Translations under genes and position numbers: made by a program
Assembly: GCA_965220205.1 (NCBI GenBank)
Contig: OZ244812.1
Coordinates: 620,001-684,000 of the forward strand
From: G965220205 sp965220205
Lineage (GTDB): Bacteria; Chloroflexota; Dehalococcoidia; Lucifugimonadales; Australimonadaceae
Length of the DNA: 64,000 nt
Direction: 5' to 3'
Part shown: in pieces, positions 8,417 through 16,235 of the stretch
How the letters are laid out: every line of letters begins with the position of its first letter
Numbering within the stretch: the stretch's first letter is position 1
Notes under the pieces: generated by a model
The model's input: the letters and a program-made list of their open reading frames with translations, nothing else
What the model was told of the DNA's origin: nothing
Databases searched by the model: none

Positions 8417-8457
8417 CCCCTCCTCAATCCTCCCCCGCAGAGCCGGGTGAGGAGGCC
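8417..8457 (+). repeat. CTCAATCCTC hairpin repeat, copy 2
   Basis: CCTCCTCAATCCTCCCCC followed, after a short spacer, by GTGAGGAGGCC. Intergenic between the DinB-like gene and the acyl-CoA operon. Confidence 0.7.
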
Positions 8458-8550
8458 AGACCCAGACGGGGACGGTGAGGACCTAGGTTGGCGTGGACAG
8501 GGTCGCGGGGGCGCGCCTAGAATCGCGGGGTTGACCGGGAGGCGATGCGC

Positions 8551-9414
8551 ATGGCGTCAGGGTGTGTCCGTATTGAGCACGTGGGCCGTGTCGAGTTCGT
8601 GACGCTCGACGACGCCTCGACGCGGAACGCGCTCAGCTCGGAGATGGCGTGGGAGCTCATGGCGGAGCTCGACCGGTTCGACGCGGACCCCGACGCCAGA
8701 GTGCTGGTGATTACCGGCGCCGGCCCTTCGTTCTGCTCGGGCGCCAACGTGCGCCGCTTCGCTCGCGACAATGAGGAGCGGGGCGCCAACGAGCGCGGCG
8801 GCGGAACGAATGAGCCGATGACGTGGGAGGAGATCGGGCCCTGGGTCGCCGACAGTAGCGATGCTGACGCATCGGAGGCGGGGGTGGTCTCCGGCGTGCC
8901 GCTGCGCGTGAGCAGCGTTAGGAAGCCGACCATTGCCGCGGTCAACGGGTACGCCATCGGCGTTGGGATGGGGATCGCTCTGTCGTGCGACATACGGATC
9001 GCGTCGGACCGGGCGGAGTTCGCCGAGGCGTTCTCGCGCATGGGTCTCGTGCCCGGCGACGGCAGCTGCTGGCAGCTCCCGAGGCTGATTGGGCTCTCGA
9101 ACACGCTGCTGCTCCAGTACACGGGCGACCGCATCGACGCAGCGGAGGGGCGCCGCCTGAACCTCGTGAGCCGCGTTTACCCCGACGACGAGATGATGCC
9201 GGCTGCGATGGAGCTAGCCGAGCGGCTCGCCGCCGGGGCCACGTACGCGATGTCGCTGACGAAGTACCTCGTGCAGCAGTCGCTGGGCATGGGGTTCGAG
9301 GAGAGCCTCAGGCTGGCGCAGCGCGTGCAGGAGCTTGCCCGGCGGTCCGAGGACCACGCGGAGGCCGCGCAGGCGTTTCTCGCCAAGCGCAAGCCCGCGT
9401 TCAAGGGGCGCTGA
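8551..9414 (+). CDS. Enoyl-CoA hydratase/isomerase (crotonase) family protein
   Basis: 287-aa crotonase-fold protein. It shows the oxyanion-hole segments VLVITGAGPSFCSGANV and AAVNGYAIGVGMGIALSCDI, then the second active-site stretch SRMGLVPGDGSCWQLPRLIG, where many hydratases have PGAGGT. A 25-residue polar insertion (about 75-100) follows the first oxyanion segment. The ATG at 8551 is preferred over one at 8545 because GGAGG is eight bases upstream. It is the first gene of an operon with two acyl-CoA dehydrogenases (5-bp gap, then 10-bp overlap) and a CoA-transferase, implying CoA-ester beta-oxidation of an unknown acid. Confidence 0.9.
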   Translation: MASGCVRIEHVGRVEFVTLDDASTRNALSSEMAWELMAELDRFDADPDARVLVITGAGPSFCSGANVRRFARDNEERGANERGGGTNEPMTWEEIGPWVADSSDADASEAGVVSGVPLRVSSVRKPTIAAVNGYAIGVGMGIALSCDIRIASDRAEFAEAFSRMGLVPGDGSCWQLPRLIGLSNTLLLQYTGDRIDAAEGRRLNLVSRVYPDDEMMPAAMELAERLAAGATYAMSLTKYLVQQSLGMGFEESLRLAQRVQELARRSEDHAEAAQAFLAKRKPAFKGR

Positions 9415-9419
9415 CGCAG

Positions 9420-10685
9420 ATGGACTTCGACCTGGAGTGGACGCCGGAGCAACTACGCTTCCAGGCGGAGGTGCGCTCGTGGCTCGCGGCCAACGTGCCG
9501 GACATTCCCGACCACGCCGACCCCGCTGATCTGACGGCGGAGGAGTACGCGAAGCAGCGCGCGCTCGGCCGGGCCCTGGGCGCTAAGGGCTGGCTATACC
9601 CGTCGATGCCCGCCGATTACGGCGGCGGCGGAATGCCCTTCGAGACGGCGATGATCATCGAGGAGGAGCTCGACCGCTATCACCTGGCGACGCCGCCGTA
9701 CTACGACACCGGAGGACGGCTCGGCGCGGCCTCGATTCTCGTCTGGGGCACGGACGAGCAGAAGGAGTTCTTCCTGCCGCGCATCCTCACCGGCCAGGTC
9801 CGCACGTGGCAACTGCTCAGCGAACCGGAGTCCGGCTCGGACCTGGCGAGCGTGACGACGACGGCAGTCCGCGACGGCGACATGTACGTGGTGAACGGGA
9901 CGAAGATATTCGTCGGCAGCGCTCACGGCGCGGAGTACTCGTGGATGATCGTCCGCACGGACCCCGCCGGCGAGCGTCATCACAACCTGAGTTGGCTGAT
10001 GGTCCCCATGGACCTGCCCGGCATCACGGTTGAACCGATGGACCTGCTGCTGGTGGGAGGAGAGCGAGGGGCGGCGAGCGGCGTCAAAAACACGGTCACG
10101 TTCATGGACGTGCGCGTGCCCGCGTTCAACCTGATCGGGGGCGAGAACAACGGCTGGGAGGTCGCAGGAACGCACTTGGAGATCGAGCACGGCTTGCTGC
10201 GGAGTGCGGTACGGACCGACGAGCTGCTCGAACACGTGATGACGTACGTGCGGGAGACCACTCAGGGCGGCCAGCCCTTGTCCGAGGACCCGGACGTGCG
10301 GGACCTGCTCGTGGACCTGTATATCGAGTCGCAGGTCACGCGTCTGCTGCACCTGCGGAACTTCGCGTACCGCGCGGCCGGACGTCAGTTGACGTATGAG
10401 GCGCCGCAGGCGTACTTGCACCAGAAGCGCTCGGCGCTCTCCAAGGCGCGCGCAATCCTCGACATCATGGGCCCCCGGGCGCTGGTGGACGATCCGGAGT
10501 GGGCCGTGGCCGCCGGCCACGTCGAGGTCCATCAGCGGGCCAGCATTGTGGAGCAACACCCCGGCGGCACAGCCGAGATCCAACGGGTGATCATCGCCCG
10601 ACGGCTGGGGATCGGCCGTGCAGCCGCAGAGGAGCCCGGTCAGACGCCGGCCGCGCCACGGCCCAGTGGGCAGCGATGGACCTGA
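9420..10685 (+). CDS. Acyl-CoA dehydrogenase, probable subunit 1 of a heteromeric pair
   Basis: 421-aa FAD-dependent acyl-CoA dehydrogenase. FAD-contact motif WQLLSEPESGSDLASVTT, substrate-channel KIFVGSAHGAEYSW, and C-terminal VEQHPGGTAEIQRVIIARRL. At the position where MCAD-type enzymes carry the catalytic Glu (YEGT), this protein has GGT. The next gene encodes a second, shorter dehydrogenase, overlapping by 10 bp. This arrangement is known from actinobacterial alpha2beta2 dehydrogenases (FadE pairs of sterol side-chain catabolism), in which subunits contribute unequally to the active site. Start at 9420, 5 bp after the hydratase stop. Confidence 0.9.
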   Translation: MDFDLEWTPEQLRFQAEVRSWLAANVPDIPDHADPADLTAEEYAKQRALGRALGAKGWLYPSMPADYGGGGMPFETAMIIEEELDRYHLATPPYYDTGGRLGAASILVWGTDEQKEFFLPRILTGQVRTWQLLSEPESGSDLASVTTTAVRDGDMYVVNGTKIFVGSAHGAEYSWMIVRTDPAGERHHNLSWLMVPMDLPGITVEPMDLLLVGGERGAASGVKNTVTFMDVRVPAFNLIGGENNGWEVAGTHLEIEHGLLRSAVRTDELLEHVMTYVRETTQGGQPLSEDPDVRDLLVDLYIESQVTRLLHLRNFAYRAAGRQLTYEAPQAYLHQKRSALSKARAILDIMGPRALVDDPEWAVAAGHVEVHQRASIVEQHPGGTAEIQRVIIARRLGIGRAAAEEPGQTPAAPRPSGQRWT

Positions 10686-11794
10686 GCTTCACCGAGCAGC
10701 AAAGGATGCTCCAAGCCACGGCGAGGGAGCTGCTTGTCCGCGACTACAACAGGGAGACTCTGGTCGCCATCGACGCCGGCCGCGAACCGCCAGGCCCGCA
10801 CTGGGCCGGGCTCGTTTCCACGGGTCTACTGGGCGTTCTCGTGCCGGAGGAGTACGGCGGGGCCGGAGGGTCGCTCACCGACGCCGCAGTGGCCTATGAG
10901 GAGCTGGGACAGGGGCCAGTGCCGGGGCCGCATTTCTCTTCGGGGGTCCTCGCGGCGCTGGCGGTCCTGGAGGGCGGGACCGATGAGCAACGCAACACAT
11001 TGCTGCCGGGGATCGCGAGCGGCGAGCGGGTGTTCGCTGTTGCCGTCACGGAGCCCGATTACGGTTGGGAGTCCGAGCGGGTGCAGGCGACCTGCCGGCG
11101 CGCCGACGGGGGACTGATTCTCGACGGCGTCAAGCTATACGTCCATGACGCGATGGAGGCGACGGACCTGATCGTCGCGGCTCGGCTCGACGGCGTCGTC
11201 GTGCTGGTCCTCGTGAGATCAGACGCGCCCGGCGTTCATCGGCGGCCGCTCACGGGGTTTGCTACGGGTCTCGCAGAGGCGCGCCTCACGGGAGTCGCTG
11301 TGGCCGAGAGCGACATCATCGGCGGCGGCGCCTCAGACGGGTGGGCTGTGCTCGAACGCGCGTTCACGAGGGCGTTGCCGGTGTTGAGCGCGTACCAGGT
11401 CGGCGGACTCACGCGGGTGTTCGAGACGACCCTCGCGTACAGCCGGTCGCGGCGTCAGTTCGAGCAGCCCATCGGCCGGTTTCAGCGTGTGCAGGACCAC
11501 GTCATCGACATCGTGAACCACCTGGACGCGGCACGTTGGACGACCTACGAGGCGCTGTGGCTCGTCGACAGCGGCCGCGAGCACGCGGCAAGCGTGCATA
11601 TGGCGGCGGCGGTGGCCAGCGAGGCGTACTACCTTGGCTGCAACGCGGCCCACGACGTGCATGCGGGCGTCGGCGTGATGCGGGAGTACGGACTCACGCT
11701 GCACACGAAGATGGCGCGAACGTTGTACAACTACCTGGGCAGCCCGCGCTTCCACCGCAGGCGCATCGCCGAGGCGCTCTCGCTTGCTGTCTAG
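10676..11794 (+). CDS. Acyl-CoA dehydrogenase, probable subunit 2 of a heteromeric pair
   Basis: 372 aa, shorter than its upstream partner. N-terminal LSFTEQQRMLQATARELL, middle VFAVAVTEPDYGWESERV (degenerate compared with the usual TEP..GSD FAD motif), and C-terminal AAHDVHAGVGVMREYGLTLH, the HGGxGxTxE-like segment of FadE-type proteins with A in place of the usual G. The start overlaps the end of the preceding gene by 10 bp, and its own end overlaps the CoA-transferase start by 11 bp, so all three should be made in fixed proportion. Most likely the partner of the 421-aa dehydrogenase. Confidence 0.88.
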   Translation: MDLSFTEQQRMLQATARELLVRDYNRETLVAIDAGREPPGPHWAGLVSTGLLGVLVPEEYGGAGGSLTDAAVAYEELGQGPVPGPHFSSGVLAALAVLEGGTDEQRNTLLPGIASGERVFAVAVTEPDYGWESERVQATCRRADGGLILDGVKLYVHDAMEATDLIVAARLDGVVVLVLVRSDAPGVHRRPLTGFATGLAEARLTGVAVAESDIIGGGASDGWAVLERAFTRALPVLSAYQVGGLTRVFETTLAYSRSRRQFEQPIGRFQRVQDHVIDIVNHLDAARWTTYEALWLVDSGREHAASVHMAAAVASEAYYLGCNAAHDVHAGVGVMREYGLTLHTKMARTLYNYLGSPRFHRRRIAEALSLAV

Positions 11795-14243
11795 CTATCG
11801 CGTACTCGACCTCGCCGACGCGCGCGGCATCTTCTGCGGGCGCGTGCTCGCGGACCTGGGCGCCGACGTCATCAAGGTCGAGCCTCCCGGCGGCGATCCG
11901 TCGCGGAGGGTCGCGCCGTTCCTGCACGGCGAGGAGGGCCCCGACCGAGGCCTCTTCTGGCAGCTCTACGGGGCCAATAGGCGAGGCGTGACCCTGGACC
12001 TCGAGACGGACGACGGACGCGCTACGCTGCGTCGGCTAGCAGAGTCGGCGGACTTCCTCATCGAATCGTTCGAGCCGGGACGCCTGTCGTCCGCCGGGCT
12101 TGGCTACGAGGAGCTCAGCGGGCTCAATCCGGGACTCGTGTACGTGTCCATCACGCCGTTCGGGCAGAACGGGCCGTACCGGGGCTATGCGGCGACCGAC
12201 CTGACGGGCATGGCGCTCGCCGGCTTCATGTACTTGACGGGAGACGAGGACCGTCCGCCGGTGCGGGTCAGCGTGCCGCAGTTCTGGTTGCTTGGCGGGG
12301 CGGCGGGGGCCGCCGGAGCGATGATTGCGCACCAGCACCGCGCGCTGACGGGCCGCGGGCAGCACGTAGACGTATCGTCTCAGCAGGCGGCGGCGCGCAC
12401 GCTCTCGCACGCGCCGCAATACTGGGACCTGAACCGCGTCAACCTGCGCCGTCGCGGCCCGTTCCGGCCGGTGAGCGAGCGGGCGATGCGCGTCAACTGG
12501 GAGTGCGCGGACGGCTATGTCAACTTCATTCAGCCCGGCGGAGTCGTCGGGGGCCGCAACATGGCCGCGCTGCGCGCCTGGATGGACGAGGAAGGCTACG
12601 GCGATCCGCTGTTGAGCGCCACCGACTTCGGGGCCATTGGATTTGGGCAGATCGGCGCTGAGCTGCTCGACGCGATGAACGCGGGCTTGGGGCGGTTCTT
12701 CGCCGCCAAGCCGAAGCGATACCTCGCCGAGGGCGCGATCGAACGGCGCGTACTGCTCTTCCCCGTCAACGACCCATCCGACATCCTCGAGTATCCGCAG
12801 CTTGCGGCGCGGCGCTACTTTCGCCAGATCGACGGTCCCGGCGGCGGCACGCTCGATACGCTCGGACCGTGGATTCAATCGGACCGTCAGCCGCTATCGC
12901 TTGGCCGGCGAGCGCCGACGCTGGGGGAGCACAACGCGGAGGTCCTCGGTTCTGCAGCGCGTAGAGAGATCCCCCCTCCTCAATCCTCCCCCCGTGGGGG
13001 AGGAGGCCGGACCATCGGCGCTGAAACGGCGCCGGCCCTCCCGTTCGCGGGCCTCAAGGTGCTCGACTTCTGTTGGGTCGTCATCGGTCCGATGACGACG
13101 CGCTACCTGGCCGACTACGGAGCGACAGTTCTCCGCGTGGAGTCGGCGCATAGGCCCGACGTTTTGCGCAACGGGGAGCCGTTCGCTGGCGGCGTCCCCG
13201 GCGTGAACCGCAGCGGCTACTACGCGAACTACAACGGCGGGAAGCTGAGCGTCACGCTGAACCTCGCGGACGAGCGGGCGCGCGCCATTGCGTTTCGCCT
13301 GGCGACGGAATGGGCGGACGTCGTCGCCGAGAACTTCACGCCTGGCGTCATGGAGCGGTGGGGCCTCGGCTACGACCGAATCGCCAGCGTCAATCCGAGC
13401 GTCGTGATGTTCAGCGCGTCGATGCTGGGCCGGGGCGGACCGTACGACGCACAGCCGGGCTTCGGTCCAGTGCTGACGGCCCTGTCCGGCCACACGCATT
13501 TCACGGGGTGGCCCGACCGGACGCCCACGAGCCCGTACGGGGCATACACGGACTTCCTCATCCCGCACCTGGCGGTCTCCGCGCTCGCCTCGGCGCTCGA
13601 CCACCGGCGCGACACCGCCGAGGGTCAGCACCTGGAACTGTCGCAGCTCGAGGCGTCCTTGTATTTCGTGGGGACGCCGCTGGTTGCATTCGCGGCCGAC
13701 GGCGCGGTCGAGACCCGGCAAGGGAACGCGGACCCGTCTATGGCCCCCCACAATGCGTATCGGTGTGAGGGCGAGCAGCGGTGGTGTGCCATTGCTTGCG
13801 AGGACGACGCACAGTGGCGCGCGTTGGCCGCGCTCATCGGACGCGCCGATCTCGCGGACGATCCGCGATTCGCGACCCTCGAAGCGCGCAAGAGCAACGA
13901 GGCTGAGCTCGATTCCGTGGTAGAGTCGTGGACGTCCACATTGCAGGCGGACGACGCGATGCGCCGCTGCCAGGCGGCCGGCGTAGCGGCGGGGGTCGTT
14001 CGCGACTGCGAGGGCTTGTTCGGCGATCCGCAGCTCGTCCATAGGGGGCACTACGTCTGGGTGGAGCAGGCCGAGATGGGGCGGTACGCTGTCGACGGCA
14101 ACTGCTTTGCGCTGACGGAGGCTTCGCCAACCTACGGGCCGTCGCCGCTGCTCGGCGAGCACACCGAGTACGTATGCCGTGAGTTGCTGGGGATGCCGCT
14201 GGCGGAGTACGTCCGCCTCAGAGACGACGGCGCGCTGACTTAG
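11784..14243 (+). CDS. Tandem-domain CaiB/BaiF (class III) CoA-transferase
   Basis: 819 aa, twice the usual length: two complete class III CoA-transferase domains in one chain. Domain 1 (about 1-390) begins SSYRVLDLADARGIFCGRVL; domain 2 (about 415-819) begins LPFAGLKVLDFCWVVIGPMT. At the position of the catalytic Asp (Asp169 in formyl-CoA transferase), domain 1 has Gln (SSQQAAA, about residue 202) and domain 2 has Glu (SQLEASL, about residue 623). Class III enzymes are interlocked dimers, so the fusion may form a pseudo-dimer with one working half. The linker is encoded by a dispersed hairpin repeat (12972-13008). Start is TTG at 11784, overlapping the dehydrogenase gene. Confidence 0.9.
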   Translation: MLSSYRVLDLADARGIFCGRVLADLGADVIKVEPPGGDPSRRVAPFLHGEEGPDRGLFWQLYGANRRGVTLDLETDDGRATLRRLAESADFLIESFEPGRLSSAGLGYEELSGLNPGLVYVSITPFGQNGPYRGYAATDLTGMALAGFMYLTGDEDRPPVRVSVPQFWLLGGAAGAAGAMIAHQHRALTGRGQHVDVSSQQAAARTLSHAPQYWDLNRVNLRRRGPFRPVSERAMRVNWECADGYVNFIQPGGVVGGRNMAALRAWMDEEGYGDPLLSATDFGAIGFGQIGAELLDAMNAGLGRFFAAKPKRYLAEGAIERRVLLFPVNDPSDILEYPQLAARRYFRQIDGPGGGTLDTLGPWIQSDRQPLSLGRRAPTLGEHNAEVLGSAARREIPPPQSSPRGGGGRTIGAETAPALPFAGLKVLDFCWVVIGPMTTRYLADYGATVLRVESAHRPDVLRNGEPFAGGVPGVNRSGYYANYNGGKLSVTLNLADERARAIAFRLATEWADVVAENFTPGVMERWGLGYDRIASVNPSVVMFSASMLGRGGPYDAQPGFGPVLTALSGHTHFTGWPDRTPTSPYGAYTDFLIPHLAVSALASALDHRRDTAEGQHLELSQLEASLYFVGTPLVAFAADGAVETRQGNADPSMAPHNAYRCEGEQRWCAIACEDDAQWRALAALIGRADLADDPRFATLEARKSNEAELDSVVESWTSTLQADDAMRRCQAAGVAAGVVRDCEGLFGDPQLVHRGHYVWVEQAEMGRYAVDGNCFALTEASPTYGPSPLLGEHTEYVCRELLGMPLAEYVRLRDDGALT
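12972..13008 (+). repeat. CTCAATCCTC hairpin repeat inside the CoA-transferase gene, copy 3
   Basis: CCTCCTCAATCCTCCCCC then GGGGGAGGAGG, with an 8-bp stem (12985-12992 with 12996-13003) and 3-nt loop. It is read in frame as IPPPQSSPRGGGGR and forms the inter-domain linker. It is otherwise like the intergenic copies. Confidence 0.85.
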
Positions 14244-14308
14244 GAGCGCCGAACACGTCCGACCGACGACACGCGCCGCAGTGAGAGGCGGGGCCGGAGG
14301 CGCAGTCC

Positions 14309-15604
14309 GTGAGAGAGCCGGGCCAGCAGGAAACGGAAGGCGTGGCGCCGACGAAGGGGATCGCGGGATTCCTCCAGCGCAATCATACGGTCTTCTCGTT
14401 GCTGGTCCCGGCGCTGTTCCTCGGCGTCGGACGCGGGTTCACGATACCGGTGCAGGCGCTCATCGCTAGGGACGAGTTCCACGTGAACGTAGCGGCCGCC
14501 GCGCTGATGGTGCTGGCGCCGATGGTGGGCGGCGTGCTCGCGACGGTGCCTACGGGATACCTGATTGACCGCTTCGGCCGCCGCCAGCCGCTGCTGGCCG
14601 GACCGCTGATCACGGCGGCCTCCGCTTTTCTCGTGTACTGGGCCGGAAGCTACACGGAGCTCCTCGTGTACCTGGTCATCGGCGGCATCGCGCAGCAGAT
14701 GTGGCAGATGACGCGCTTGGCGGTGATCGCCGACACGGGCACGCAGAACGAGCGGGGGAGGCAGATCACCGGCATGGCGGGCATACAGCGGGCGGGCTTT
14801 CTCATGGGGCCGTTCGCCGGCGGCGTCGTGGGAGAGGTGTTCGGCCTGCGCGTGCCGTTCCTCATGTACGGCGTGATGGCCCTGCTTGCGACCATTCCCA
14901 CGTACATGCTGATTCATGAGTCCTCGCCGGCCGTGCTGGCGCGCAGGCGCGGGGACGCCTCGAAGGAAGAGATAGACACCTCTTGGAGCAAGCTGCTGAC
15001 GCGTCCGGTGATCGTGCTGTTCATCGCGCAGTTCACGGTGAACATCGCGAGGGGCGGCGCCATGGGGAACGGCGGCCCCTACTTCATCTTCGCCGCCTTC
15101 GCGTACGGGGTCGGTCCGGTGGCGTTGGGGACCATCAGCCTGGTCACGGGCATTATCGGCATACCGATGACGCTGATGGCCGGACACATCATGGACCGGT
15201 TCGGGCGCAAACGCGCCGTCGTGCCGGGCTCTGTCCTACTCGGGAGCGGTCTCACCCTCATGGCGGTGGCGGCCGCCTTCCAGCTGCCGTTTGCCGTGTT
15301 TCTCGTGTCGCTGTTCATGGCGGGCATAGCGGTGTCGCTGATGGCGGGATCGATGCAAACGCTCGGGGCGGACGTCGCGCCGCCAGAAGCGCGAGGCAAG
15401 TTCTTCGGCGTGAACCGGCTGATCGCCGAGGCCGGCTCGATGCTGAACCCGGCCAGCTTCAGCTTGGTGACCTGGCTCGTATCGGGGGCGGCAGGGTTCG
15501 CGGGAGCGTTCGCTCTGATGGGAGGCTCGGCGATCATTGCCGCCGCGTTCATCGGAGTGCTCGTCGAGGAGACGCTGCGAAAGGGCGAAGGCCGCAAACG
15601 CTGA
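14309..15604 (+). CDS. MFS transporter
   Basis: 431-aa major facilitator with about 12 hydrophobic helices. Motif A is seen twice, GYLIDRFGRRQPLLAG after TM2 and GHIMDRFGRKRAVVPG in the second half. A GTG start at 14309 follows GGAGG by eight bases. It lies 65 bp after the CoA-transferase gene in the same orientation and is probably the operon's importer or exporter. It is a clear paralogue of the MFS gene at 62397 (shared QQMW and GRQITxMxGxQR segments at the same position). Substrate unknown. Confidence 0.9.
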   Translation: MREPGQQETEGVAPTKGIAGFLQRNHTVFSLLVPALFLGVGRGFTIPVQALIARDEFHVNVAAAALMVLAPMVGGVLATVPTGYLIDRFGRRQPLLAGPLITAASAFLVYWAGSYTELLVYLVIGGIAQQMWQMTRLAVIADTGTQNERGRQITGMAGIQRAGFLMGPFAGGVVGEVFGLRVPFLMYGVMALLATIPTYMLIHESSPAVLARRRGDASKEEIDTSWSKLLTRPVIVLFIAQFTVNIARGGAMGNGGPYFIFAAFAYGVGPVALGTISLVTGIIGIPMTLMAGHIMDRFGRKRAVVPGSVLLGSGLTLMAVAAAFQLPFAVFLVSLFMAGIAVSLMAGSMQTLGADVAPPEARGKFFGVNRLIAEAGSMLNPASFSLVTWLVSGAAGFAGAFALMGGSAIIAAAFIGVLVEETLRKGEGRKR

Positions 15605-15820
15605 CGCGGCGGGCCCGCGGCGGCAACGGCGAGCCGAGCAACGGGACGCTCCTGTGCGGTTCCATGCAACAAGGAGAAATAGGACAAGCTCAACATTCAG
15701 GAGTTGCGTGACCGCAATGTGCAGAATGGCTGGACGAAGAGTCGCTAGCCCAGCCAGGTCAAGCGAACGGTGCCCACGGAGCCGTGTCGACACGCCAACC
15801 TACGGGAGGATGCAGACTAC

Positions 15821-16147
15821 ATGAGTGAAGTCGACGTGACTGAATTGTACGCAGACGTCAAGGTGCTGAAAGTCGAAACTGCCGACATCAAGGGTATGGT
15901 GCATGGAGATGGGGGCGAAAGCGGACTCATCCCCCGCGTCAACAAGCTAGAGGAACGGGTTGACTGCACAGACCAGAAGACGGACGACGTAGACAGCATG
16001 GTGCATGGGGATGGGGGCAACAGTGGCCTTATCGCCCGTGTCAATACGTTGGAGTCTCAAGTCAAACTCTTGATTGTCTTGATGCCTATAGGAGCAACCC
16101 TCCTAGTGGGAGCAGGCATCGTCGTATCGAACTTCATTGGGAACTAA
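15821..16147 (+). CDS. Small coiled-coil protein with internal repeats and C-terminal membrane anchor
   Basis: 108-aa protein. Residues 26-47 and 60-81 are near-identical repeats (MVHGDGGESGLIPRVNKLE and MVHGDGGNSGLIARVNTLE), 34 residues apart and separated by charged heptad-like helix. A single hydrophobic segment (about 83-103) forms a C-terminal membrane anchor. The layout resembles phage XhlA-type hemolysin accessory proteins, but sequence relatedness cannot be judged. Start at 15821 with GGGAGG ten bases upstream. It stands alone between the MFS gene and the EutA-like gene on the other strand. Confidence 0.65.
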   Translation: MSEVDVTELYADVKVLKVETADIKGMVHGDGGESGLIPRVNKLEERVDCTDQKTDDVDSMVHGDGGNSGLIARVNTLESQVKLLIVLMPIGATLLVGAGIVVSNFIGN

Positions 16148-16235
16148 TCCAGCTAGTAGTACTCGATGCGGGGTAGGAGCCCATATGAATCCCAATCCGT
16201 TTCCCCTGTAGAGCCGCGAGAGGGGACGCCTGGCG

